In this document: positions 23,583 through 30,254 of the stretch, piece by piece
How the letters are laid out: each line of letters opens with the position of its first letter
Position numbering within the stretch: the stretch's first letter is position 1
Origin: UMGS1663 sp963558185
GTDB taxonomy: Bacteria; Bacillota; Clostridia; TANB77; CAG-508
DNA: 33,625 bases
Direction of reading: 5' to 3'
Assembly: GCA_963558185.1 (NCBI GenBank)
Contig: CAUWFE010000015.1
Span: forward strand, 1-33,625
The notes under the pieces: generated by a model
Databases searched by the model: none
What the model was told of the DNA's origin: nothing
The model's input: only the letters and a program-made list of their open reading frames with translations
Program-made: the position numbers and the translations under genes

Positions 23583-24287
23583 TTGAGTACAAACTATTTA
23601 GAAAACAATCAATTAATTTTAATTGGAAAGGTAACAAGTGAAAAAAACTTTAGCCACGAAATATATGGAGAAAAATTCTATATATTTAATTTAAGTGTAC
23701 CACGTTTAAGTGGGAATTCAGATATAATTCCAATTACTATATCTGAAAGATTACTAGTAGAACAAGACTTAATAGTTGGAAAAAATGTAACTATAGAAGG
23801 TCAATTTAGATCATATAATAGTTACCAAGAAGAAAGAAACAAATTAATTCTTACAGTATTTGCAAAAGAAATTAAATTTTCAGAAAATCAAGATGACGAA
23901 TTTATACCAAGCAAAGAATGTGCTTCTAACGAAGTTATATTAGATGGATTTATTTGTAAAAAACCTATTTACAGAAAAACACCATTTGGAAGAGAAATTG
24001 CAGATGTACTATTAGCAGTTAACAGAGCATATAACAAATCTGATTATATTCCATGTATTGCATGGGGACGTACAGCAAGATTTTGTGAAAATATGCCAGT
24101 AGGAACTGAAGTAAGAATAGTAGGAAGAGTGCAATCTAGACAATACGAGAAAAAATTTGAAGATGGAACAGCTGAAGCAAGAGTAGCGTATGAAGTTTCA
24201 GTAGCAAGTTTAGAAGTAGTAAATGAATCACCAGATACTGATGACACTCAAGTAGAAGAAATAAATGAAAATAAAGAAGCAATATAA
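23583..24287 (+). CDS. Tandem OB-fold SSB-like protein
   Basis: The 234-aa product begins with TTG (GGGGAGG upstream) and has two OB folds. The first (residues 8-110, NQLILIGKVTSEKNFSHEIYGEKFYIFNLSVPR...VEGQFRSY) is divergent. The second (about 117-215, NEVILDGFICKKPIYRKTPFGREIADVLLAVNR...YIPCIAWGRTARFCENMPVGTEVRIVGRVQSR) is clearly SSB-like. There is no canonical DDLPF tip; the C-terminus is Glu-rich. It is distinct from the housekeeping ssb at 14480. It probably binds single-stranded DNA, perhaps in repair, competence or regulation. The last codons are part of the terminator stem. Confidence 0.75.
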   Translation: MSTNYLENNQLILIGKVTSEKNFSHEIYGEKFYIFNLSVPRLSGNSDIIPITISERLLVEQDLIVGKNVTIEGQFRSYNSYQEERNKLILTVFAKEIKFSENQDDEFIPSKECASNEVILDGFICKKPIYRKTPFGREIADVLLAVNRAYNKSDYIPCIAWGRTARFCENMPVGTEVRIVGRVQSRQYEKKFEDGTAEARVAYEVSVASLEVVNESPDTDDTQVEEINENKEAI

Positions 24288-24301
24288 AATGCTTCTTTAT
24301 T
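24270..24301. terminator. Terminator shared by the tandem-OB gene and the 45-aa gene
   Basis: AATAAAGAAGCA and TGCTTCTTTATT form a perfect 12-bp stem over an 8-base loop, followed on plus by T. It overlaps the 3' ends of both convergent genes. Confidence 0.8.
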
Positions 24302-24434
24302 TTTTTTCTTCTGGAATTATAATATTTTTTTTATCTTTCTCTTCCTTAGGTCTTTCTATTTCAATATTATCATACACGGGAGATATATTTAAACTTCCGT
24401 CTCCAGTAACTACTTCTATATCTTTATTATCCAT
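24297..24434 (-). CDS. 45-aa acidic/basic small protein of unknown function
   Basis: A short reading frame on the minus strand starts with ATG at 24434 behind AAAGGATGG and stops at 24297. The product (MDNKDIEVVTGDGSLNISP..., then ERPKEEKDKK and an IIIPEEKK end) is hydrophilic and highly charged. It lies between the tandem-OB SSB gene and the LCP gene, on the same strand as the latter, and ends within a shared terminator. The ribosome binding site, terminator and non-random composition favour a real gene. Function unknown. Confidence 0.55.
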   Translation of the reverse strand: MDNKDIEVVTGDGSLNISPVYDNIEIERPKEEKDKKNIIIPEEKK

Positions 24435-24500
24435 AACAAGCCATCCTTTCTTAAGTAAGAACTAATAATATATTAGCATATTTTAAATAAAACTTCAATA

Positions 24501-24539
24501 AAAAAATAAAAAGAACTTTGAAAACAAAATCAAAGTTCT
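24501..24539 (-). terminator. Terminator of the LCP gene
   Basis: AGAACTTTGA and TCAAAGTTCT form a perfect 10-bp stem over 8 bases; on the minus strand it is followed by TTTTTATTTTTT. Confidence 0.85.
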
Positions 24540-24551
24540 CACTATATAAAT

Positions 24552-25559
24552 TTAACGATATCCAGTTTTTTGAATAATAGAATTGCTAATTTCTTTAACA
24601 GTAGAAGAAGGCTGATAATCAGTTTCACCAAATAATTCCCCATGCAATTTTTTAACATTTTCTTCTAAAGTTACAGGTACACCATACCAAGCACTTAAAG
24701 TTATACCTTTTACATTGTAAGGCCAGCCTTCGCTATCAGTAATATTATAAGATATTACTGAAGGAAGTAAATTAATAATTTCATTTTTACTAATATTTGT
24801 AGAAACATGTGGCAAAACAACATCAACTAAATTATTTAATTCAGCCAAATTCAAAGATTTTACTTTAGTAAAAATAGCATTTAAAACAGTCCTCATTCTT
24901 TCAGTTCTTTTATAATCAGTATCTATTTTTCTAATTCTTGAATAAGTTAAAGCTTGATTTCCATTTAAATTATAAGTACCAGCAGAAGAAATTCCAGGAA
25001 TTTTAGAAGCTTCTTCATCAGTTACGGTAATATTAACTCCACCAATACTATCAACAACAGTTTTTACAGTTTCAAAATTAACAGTAACAAATTCAGTAAT
25101 ATTTAAATCTAAATTCTTATTTAAAGTACTTAATGAAAGACGAGGTCCACCATATGCATAAGCATGAGTCACCTTATCAAGTCCATGTCCATCAATATTT
25201 AAATAAGTATCACGATATACAGATAGTAATTTTACATCTTTAGTAATATTATTAATACTTACAATTATTATACAGTCACTACGAGAACCAGAAAAAGTAT
25301 CTGACCTTGCATCTATACCAAATAAAGCAATATTTCTATATTCATTAATATTAGCATTAGTATTTTCTGTAACTTCACTATTTACTTCAATTTCATTAGC
25401 AGAAAGGTCCACATAATCCATGCTATCTAGTTTAGAATTTACAAACCACCAACCTACAGAAACAACTCCAACTATTAGTAATATAAAAATAACTAATATA
25501 ATAAGAAGAACTTTTAACCATAAAGGTAAGCCTTTTTTTGTTTTTTTATTTTCTTCCAT
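24552..25559 (-). CDS. LytR-CpsA-Psr (LCP) family protein
   Basis: LCP enzymes attach polyprenyl-phosphate-linked anionic polymers such as teichoic acids or capsule to peptidoglycan on the outer face of the membrane. The 335-aa product has a basic N-terminus, one membrane segment (about residues 14-38) and an LCP domain with the conserved acidic and arginine residues: NIALFGIDARSDTFSGSRSDCIIIVSI (about 76-102), SVYRDTYLNI (117-126), GGVNITVTDEEA (170s), LTYSRIRKIDTDYKRTERM (207-225). All key Arg/Asp are present. AAAGGAG precedes the ATG. It is divergent from scpB and has its own promoter and terminator. Confidence 0.92.
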   Translation of the reverse strand: MEENKKTKKGLPLWLKVLLIILVIFILLIVGVVSVGWWFVNSKLDSMDYVDLSANEIEVNSEVTENTNANINEYRNIALFGIDARSDTFSGSRSDCIIIVSINNITKDVKLLSVYRDTYLNIDGHGLDKVTHAYAYGGPRLSLSTLNKNLDLNITEFVTVNFETVKTVVDSIGGVNITVTDEEASKIPGISSAGTYNLNGNQALTYSRIRKIDTDYKRTERMRTVLNAIFTKVKSLNLAELNNLVDVVLPHVSTNISKNEIINLLPSVISYNITDSEGWPYNVKGITLSAWYGVPVTLEENVKKLHGELFGETDYQPSSTVKEISNSIIQKTGYR

Positions 25560-25588
25560 AAACCACTACTCCTTTAAAATATACGTAT

Positions 25589-25616
25589 ATTATATAATAA
25601 AATTTAATAAAATCAA
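25589..25616 (-). promoter_or_regulatory. Sigma-A promoter for the LCP gene
   Basis: On the minus strand TTGATT, a 16-base spacer and a perfect TATAAT lie about 30 bases upstream of the start. Confidence 0.6.
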
Positions 25617-25635
25617 TAGAAAAACAAATTTTTAC

Positions 25636-25664
25636 TTGTACATTACAAAAAAATCTTATATAAT
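25636..25664 (+). promoter_or_regulatory. Sigma-A promoter for scpB-proS
   Basis: TTGTAC (25636-25641), a 17-base spacer and a perfect TATAAT (25659-25664), 26 bases before the scpB start. Confidence 0.65.
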
Positions 25665-25690
25665 ATTATAGGAAAAGGAAGGAAAGAAAA

Positions 25691-26380
25691 GTGGAAATAG
25701 AAAAAGTAAAAGCTATTATAGAAGCAATATTATTTGCATCTGGTAGAGTAGTAAAAATTGTTGAATTAATGTCAGCATTAGAAATGTCACAAGATGACAT
25801 AATTAATATAATAGAAAATATGAAATTAGATTATTCAAATAGAGGAATAGAAATTATAAAAGTTGATGATGGATATCAAATGGTTACTAAGAGTGAATAC
25901 TATGAATATATTTATCCTATTTTTGATAAAAGGAGTAAGCCTAATTTATCTAATGCGGCATTGGAAACTTTGTCAATAATTGCATATAATCCTAAAATCA
26001 CAAGAGCAGAAATAGAAGCAATAAGAGGAGTAAATTCGGACGGAACAATATATAAATTATTAGATTTTAGTTTAATAGAAGAGGCAGGAAAATTAGATGC
26101 ACCAGGAAGACCGACAATGTATAAAGTAACAAATGAATTTTTTAGAATGTTTGGCTTTTCAAATTTAGAAGAATTGCCAGAACTTCCAAGATATAAATTA
26201 GATGAAAATCAGCAAATTGTTATTGATGATATTATTGCTTCAGAAGAAAAAAAAGAAACAGAGCAAGAAGATAAACAAAATGTATCTGTGCCAAATGAAA
26301 AAACACAAATAGATAGCCAAGAAGAACAGATAAATAAGCAAGAGATAGTAGAGGCTCCAGAGCCGAATGATGAAGATTAA
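25691..26380 (+). CDS. scpB: Segregation and condensation protein B
   Basis: ScpB is the winged-helix subunit of the SMC-ScpA-ScpB condensin. The 229-aa product begins with GTG and has tandem winged-helix domains in residues 1-165 (KAIIEAILFASGRVVKIVELM; NAALETLSIIAYNPKITRAEIEAIRGVNSDG; LIEEAGKLDAPGRPTMYKVT), the standard ScpB core, then a disordered Glu/Gln-rich tail of about 60 residues. scpA, normally just upstream, and rluB, normally downstream, are absent here. The gene is followed by proS after 28 bases in what looks like one transcript. Confidence 0.95.
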   Translation: MEIEKVKAIIEAILFASGRVVKIVELMSALEMSQDDIINIIENMKLDYSNRGIEIIKVDDGYQMVTKSEYYEYIYPIFDKRSKPNLSNAALETLSIIAYNPKITRAEIEAIRGVNSDGTIYKLLDFSLIEEAGKLDAPGRPTMYKVTNEFFRMFGFSNLEELPELPRYKLDENQQIVIDDIIASEEKKETEQEDKQNVSVPNEKTQIDSQEEQINKQEIVEAPEPNDED

Positions 26381-26408
26381 GAATATAAAAAATAAGGAGG
26401 ATATTACT

Positions 26409-27845
26409 TTGAGTAAGCAAGAATTTGTAAAAGAAATAACAAACATAGAAGAGGACTTTGCTAAATGGTATACAGATATTGTATTAAAAGCAGATTTAGC
26501 AGATTATACAGAAACAAAAGGGTGTATAGCAATTAAACCATACGGTTATGCTATTTGGGAGAACATACAAAAATATACAGATGAAAAGTTTAAGAAATCA
26601 GGAGTTAAAAATGTGTATTTTCCTGTTCTAATTCCAGAAGGACTACTAAATAAAGAAAAAGATCATGTACAAGGATTTGCACCAGAAGTAGCATGGGTAA
26701 CACAAGGTGGAGAAGAAGAATTAGAAGAAAGATTATGTATTAGACCAACATCAGAAACAATGTTTTGTACATTATATTCTAAATGGCTGAATTCATGGAG
26801 AGATTTACCTTATGTATATAATCAATGGTGTAGTGTATTAAGATGGGAAAAAGAAACAAGACCATTTTTACGTTCAAGAGAATTTTTATGGCAAGAAGGA
26901 CATACAATACACGAAACAGAAGAAGAAGCAAGAAATAGAACAATGCAAATGTTAGAAATTTATGCAGATGTAATAGAAAATTTATTAGCTATTCCTGTAT
27001 TAAGAGGTAAAAAAACAGAAAGCGAAAAATTTGCAGGTGCAGAAGAAACATATACTGTAGAAACTTTAATGCATGACGGAAGAGCATTACAAGCAGGTAC
27101 ATCACATTATTTTGGGCAAAATTTCACAAAACCATTTGATATTACATTCCAAAATAGAGAAGGAAAGGCAGAATATCCATATCAAACATCATGGGGAATT
27201 AGTACAAGACTAATAGGAGCTGTTATAATGGCACATGGAGATAATAGAGGATTAAAACTACCTCCAAGAGTAGCTCCAATACAAGCAGTTATAGTTCCTA
27301 TTGCTATGCATAAAGAAGGTGTAAAAGAAAAAGCAGAGGAAGTATATGAACAATTATCAGAAAAGTATAGAATGGAAATAGACTTACGTGATCAAGTATC
27401 TCCAGGATACAAATTCAATGACTGGGAAATGAAAGGAGTACCAGTAAGAATAGAATTAGGACCACGTGATATAGAAAATGGAAAATGTATTGTAGTAAGA
27501 AGAGATAATCAAGAAAAAATAGAAGTAAATTTAAATGAATTATCAGAAAAATTACAAAATATTTTAGAAGACATACAAAAATGTATGTTTGAAGAATGCC
27601 AAAGTAGAGTTAAAGAAAAAACAACAATAGCTACAAATATGCAAGAATTTGAAAAAAATATGAATGAAAACCAAGGTTATATAAAAGCTATGTGGTGTGG
27701 AGATGCAGAATGTGAAGAAAAAATAAAAGAACTAACTGGTGCAAAATCAAGATGCATTCCATTTGAAGAAGAGCATATTTCAGATACATGTGTATGTTGT
27801 GGAAAAAAGGCAAAAAACATGGTTGTATGGGGAAGACAATATTAA
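26409..27845 (+). CDS. proS: Prolyl-tRNA synthetase, short archaeal/eukaryotic type
   Basis: ProRS charges tRNA-Pro. I chose TTG 26409 (478 aa) because AAGGAGG lies 8 bases upstream; the upstream ATG at 26367 is within scpB. Class II motifs are present: motif 2 FLRSREFLWQEGHT, motif 3 GISTRLIGAVIMAHGDNRGLKLPP. A C-terminal zinc-binding-like segment (CGDAECEEKI...CIPFEE...CVCCGKKAKNMVVWGRQY) ends the protein with Tyr, as in the ProRS class without an editing insertion found in archaea, eukaryotes and some Firmicutes. A strong terminator follows. Confidence 0.96.
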   Translation: MSKQEFVKEITNIEEDFAKWYTDIVLKADLADYTETKGCIAIKPYGYAIWENIQKYTDEKFKKSGVKNVYFPVLIPEGLLNKEKDHVQGFAPEVAWVTQGGEEELEERLCIRPTSETMFCTLYSKWLNSWRDLPYVYNQWCSVLRWEKETRPFLRSREFLWQEGHTIHETEEEARNRTMQMLEIYADVIENLLAIPVLRGKKTESEKFAGAEETYTVETLMHDGRALQAGTSHYFGQNFTKPFDITFQNREGKAEYPYQTSWGISTRLIGAVIMAHGDNRGLKLPPRVAPIQAVIVPIAMHKEGVKEKAEEVYEQLSEKYRMEIDLRDQVSPGYKFNDWEMKGVPVRIELGPRDIENGKCIVVRRDNQEKIEVNLNELSEKLQNILEDIQKCMFEECQSRVKEKTTIATNMQEFEKNMNENQGYIKAMWCGDAECEEKIKELTGAKSRCIPFEEEHISDTCVCCGKKAKNMVVWGRQY

Positions 27846-27863
27846 TATAAATTAAATAAAAAA

Positions 27864-27900
27864 CTGTATCCTATATAGTAAATAGGATACAGCTTTTTTT
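27864..27900 (+). terminator. Terminator after proS
   Basis: CTGTATCCTAT and ATAGGATACAG form a perfect 11-bp stem with a 7-base loop, followed by eight T. Confidence 0.9.
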
Positions 27901-27994
27901 AAAATATGAAAATAATTAAAAATAATGCAATTTTAATGTAATTGACACTTACAGATTTTATTTAAACAAATTATCAATTGGTATTTTTTACGAA

Positions 27995-28534
27995 TTATTT
28001 TTGTTTTCTTGTTAAAATATTTAAAATTTCAGGATAAATTTCATTTGCACGATTTTTCCAGTTATCTACAATTTCTTTAGCTTGGTCCCTAGAACCAGCA
28101 AATGTGGTAACTTCAAATATAGTATCATTATGCTCAATAATTTTACAACTAACAGTAAAATAATCTTCACTTCTAGGGGTATATTCTGCAACTATAGAAT
28201 GCTCTTCTTCAAAATTTTCTAATTCATTTTTAAAATTGCTATCTACACGTAACTTTATAATACCAGGAAGTATATTTTGTGTAAGTTCTAAAGTTTCCTT
28301 GCCAAATTTTGTTATATCATAAAAACTATGGTCATCTTTCACATAATTAATAATGTATCCATTTTCTAATAAATCTAATAAAAATTGTTGAAAATAAAAA
28401 TAATTCATATCAGTTACAGCAAGTACTAAATTTAATAATGCATCATTGGAAATTGGTTTTCCTATTTTATTTAATATGTATAAAATCAATACTTTATTTT
28501 CAGCTAAAGTTTCATTATCAGATGTTAATTTCAA
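27995..28534 (-). CDS. DUF4364 winged-helix protein
   Basis: I chose TTG at 28534 (179 aa, MKLTSDNETLAENK), with AGGAGTGAT just upstream; the in-frame GTG at 28543 is part of that site. The N-terminal ~75 residues form a winged-helix-like domain (NKVLILYILNKIGKPISNDALLNLVL...FLLDLLENGYIINYVKDDHSFYDITKFGKETLEL), followed by an alpha/beta C-terminal domain (about 105-165). Both length and layout fit DUF4364, a Firmicutes family of unknown function thought to be regulatory. It stands alone. An extended -10 promoter lies at 28565-28573. Confidence 0.8.
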   Translation of the reverse strand: MKLTSDNETLAENKVLILYILNKIGKPISNDALLNLVLAVTDMNYFYFQQFLLDLLENGYIINYVKDDHSFYDITKFGKETLELTQNILPGIIKLRVDSNFKNELENFEEEHSIVAEYTPRSEDYFTVSCKIIEHNDTIFEVTTFAGSRDQAKEIVDNWKNRANEIYPEILNILTRKQK

Positions 28535-28564
28535 AATTATCACTCCTATAAATATTTTACAAGC

Positions 28565-28573
28565 ATTATACCA
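28565..28573 (-). promoter_or_regulatory. Extended -10 promoter for the DUF4364 gene
   Basis: TGGTATAAT on the minus strand, about 30 bases from the start; the -35 is weak. Confidence 0.5.
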
Positions 28574-28714
28574 TAATTTAATAAAAAATACTATGTTTTT
28601 TGTAATAAAATAATTTACAATGTTACTTGATAATTGTTTTTATTATTCTTTTGCTAGAAAGTCTTGGAATATAAGCTTTAAATAAAACTGAGAAATATAA
28701 TTATTAATAATAAG

Positions 28715-28743
28715 AACTAGGGAGAAAATATTTCTCCCTAGTT
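28715..28743. terminator. Strong inverted repeat after the orphan gene
   Basis: AACTAGGGAGAAA and TTTCTCCCTAGTT form a perfect 13-bp stem over three bases. It lies about 55 bases downstream of the minus-strand gene at 28798 and should act as its terminator, though the T tract there is interrupted. Confidence 0.6.
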
Positions 28744-28797
28744 TTAGGCATTTTTGCTTTAGAATAAAAAATTCCAAATAGCTTTGCTCATTTTAGC

Positions 28798-29208
28798 TTA
28801 GTAATGCCAGGGCTCACGCCTCTTTTCAGCTTCTTCCCAGAAGTCTTCTTCTTCTCTGTCTTTTAACTTTTCGGATTCAAAATCGTATTCAGGCTGAGGC
28901 TCTTCTGCATAAGGCTCGAAAGTTCCATTAAGCACACGAATTAAATATAAAATATTTCGTGCTCTTCTTTTGAACTCTATGTCTTTTCGAATAGACATTT
29001 TTCTAGCTGCCCAGAAATCTACACCAGTTGCCTTCTTATCAATTCTTTCATCGCAACGACGTGTGAGAATTTGCGAAGTATAATTCATTAATGAATCACT
29101 ATTCCGAAATTCTTCTTTTTGCATAAAATCTTGACTATTAAGAAAATCAAGCACCTCTCCTGCATCTTCCTCCCAGATTACCTGAGCTAAAATGTTTTTA
29201 TGAGTCAT
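28798..29208 (-). CDS. 136-aa orphan protein with foreign base composition
   Basis: I chose ATG 29208 because AGGAGGTC lies 5 bases upstream; the longer frame to 29277 runs over the promoter. The product (MTHKNILAQVIWEEDAGEVLDFL...) is hydrophilic and helical, with a basic middle (ARKMSIRKDIEFKRRARNIL) and an acidic, aromatic C-terminus (EEEDFWEEAEKRREPWHY). No signal peptide, membrane segment or known motif is seen. Codon use is clearly more GC-rich (CGT, GCC, CTC, GGC, CAG, CTG) than every neighbour, indicating recent acquisition. Function is unknown; a phage or plasmid origin is possible. Confidence 0.7.
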   Translation of the reverse strand: MTHKNILAQVIWEEDAGEVLDFLNSQDFMQKEEFRNSDSLMNYTSQILTRRCDERIDKKATGVDFWAARKMSIRKDIEFKRRARNILYLIRVLNGTFEPYAEEPQPEYDFESEKLKDREEEDFWEEAEKRREPWHY

Positions 29209-29248
29209 ATATGACCTCCTATCTAAAAAAATAAATATTGACATAAAC

Positions 29249-29277
29249 ATTATACCATACGATAGGGGCATTTGCAA
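29249..29277 (-). promoter_or_regulatory. Promoter for the orphan gene
   Basis: On the minus strand TTGCAA (plus 29272-29277), a 17-base spacer and TATAAT (plus 29249-29254) preceded by TGG. Confidence 0.65.
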
Positions 29278-29421
29278 CCCTTATTTACATAAAAAATAGT
29301 AGCATATTTACCTCAAAAAAAGACAAAAAACAAATACATAAAAAATATATATAAAATTAATGTAATAAAATTGTAACAAAAATGTAAAATAAGAGATATA
29401 GAAAAATACTAATATATGTTG

Positions 29422-29427
29422 TATAAT
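29422..29427 (+). promoter_or_regulatory. -10 element of the TA-repeat reading frame
   Basis: A perfect TATAAT directly before an AAAAGGAAAG ribosome binding site; no strong -35. Confidence 0.35.
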
Positions 29428-29449
29428 AAGAAAAAAAGGAAAGAAAACT

Positions 29450-29518
29450 ATGAATAAGATAATAGCTAAAACCCTTGAGAGAGTATATATATATATATAT
29501 ATATATCGACAAATTTAA
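29450..29518 (+). CDS. 22-aa reading frame interrupted by a TA repeat
   Basis: ATG 29450 follows AAAGGAAAG and a TATAAT, and the frame runs MNKIIAKTLERV, then through a 23-base TA tract (29484-29506), to TAA at 29518. If the tract gained one TA unit the frame would open into a further ~30 codons (Lys/Asn-rich) ending at 29597, right inside the following terminator. A small translated peptide is plausible but unproven; it could also be a decayed gene start. Confidence 0.3.
   Translation: MNKIIAKTLERVYIYIYIYRQI
29484..29506. repeat. TA microsatellite
   Basis: Eleven TA units plus one base, located inside a short reading frame. Confidence 0.95.
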
Positions 29519-29554
29519 TAAAAAAATAAAAAGTAAAACTAATATAAATAAATT

Positions 29555-29617
29555 AAAAATAGATAGCAATAAAAAGCCTGTGATAGACACAGGTTAGTTT
29601 GGTTATCTATTTTTTTG
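29555..29617 (+). terminator. Two-part terminator hairpin
   Basis: An inner stem CCTGTG/CACAGG (29577-29593, loop ATAGA) sits within an outer pairing AAAAATAGATA / TATCTATTTTT (29555-29565 with 29604 onward), followed by seven T. It ends the transcript from the TA-repeat frame. Confidence 0.65.
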
Positions 29618-29867
29618 ATAATATAGAATAAGCAAAGATTTAATATATAAATTTAAGCTTGATTAATATATGAATATTTATAAAAAAATGCACATTTAGC
29701 AAAGACAATATATATAACAATACACAGTTTATGAAGTGTACCTAATGTTTCGGACAAAAAAATTGAAAAATTAATCTATATACATTCTATAAAATAATTT
29801 CTGACTGTAAATTGTAACCATAAAATAATTTAATAGAATTTATTTTTTTAATTTACAAAATAAACAT
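29618..29867. other. AT-rich gene-free stretch
   Basis: I see no gene, RNA or repeat here beyond low-complexity AT sequence. It separates the TA-repeat transcript from the promoter of the prepilin-like gene. Confidence 0.5.
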
Positions 29868-29941
29868 ATTTAACAAATATATCTAAAAGTAATTGACAAT
29901 ACAAAAAAGTAATAATAGAATATAAATATCCAAAAGGATGA
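29868..29941 (+). repeat. 74-bp promoter/leader repeat, copy A
   Basis: This segment matches the last 74 bases of the window (33552-33625) at 69 of 74 positions with no gaps. It contains the promoter and the first bases of the leader, including a small hairpin ATCC-AAAA-GGAT (29928-29939). Confidence 0.9.
29893..29921 (+). promoter_or_regulatory. Strong sigma-A promoter of the prepilin-DGR target gene
   Basis: A perfect TTGACA (29893-29898), a 17-base spacer and TAGAAT (29916-29921). Transcription should start near 29928, leaving a leader of about 330 nt. Confidence 0.8.
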
Positions 29942-29950
29942 AAAGATAAT

Positions 29951-30016
29951 ATGTACATTGAAAAATTAATACTTACTGTTAAGAACAAACAGAAAATACA
30001 AAATAAATATAGATAG
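29951..30016 (+). CDS. 21-aa leader reading frame
   Basis: ATG 29951 opens a 21-codon Lys-rich frame (MYIEKLILTVKNK...) that ends just before the structured leader. An AAAAGGAT lies 11-18 bases upstream, partly within a small hairpin. It could be a leader peptide or chance. Confidence 0.25.
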   Translation: MYIEKLILTVKNKQKIQNKYR

Positions 30017-30021
30017 TTATT

Positions 30022-30124
30022 AATGTTACTATTTAACATTACTTGAAGTTATATAATGAAAGCGTATAACTAAGTAAATCAAATAATTAAATTCATTTAC
30101 AAATCGAATTAAAATAGTAACATT
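30022..30124 (+). promoter_or_regulatory. Structured 5' leader, possible three-way junction
   Basis: AATGTTACTATTT (30022-30034) pairs perfectly with AAATAGTAACATT (30112-30124) as a closing helix. Inside are a hairpin from 30041-30053 with 30065-30075 (AGTTATA/TATAACT core) and a smaller one AATTC/GAATT (30090-30094 with 30106-30110). The 5' arm can instead form a local hairpin AATGTTA/TAACATT (30022-30040), so two exclusive folds exist. It matches no riboswitch I recognise. Confidence 0.4.
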
Positions 30125-30254
30125 AAATAAACCAAGCATACTACAATAATATAATCTATATAAAAATTTTGTAAAAAACAATAACAATGTATATATTATT
30201 CTAAAAAGTTAAAACTAAAAAAAGTTAAAAATTACAAAGGAGGAATAAAAAAAC

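Noticed and set aside
24265..24465. A 66-codon plus-strand frame after the tandem-OB gene
   Set aside because: It runs through the terminator and is antisense to the better supported 45-aa gene.
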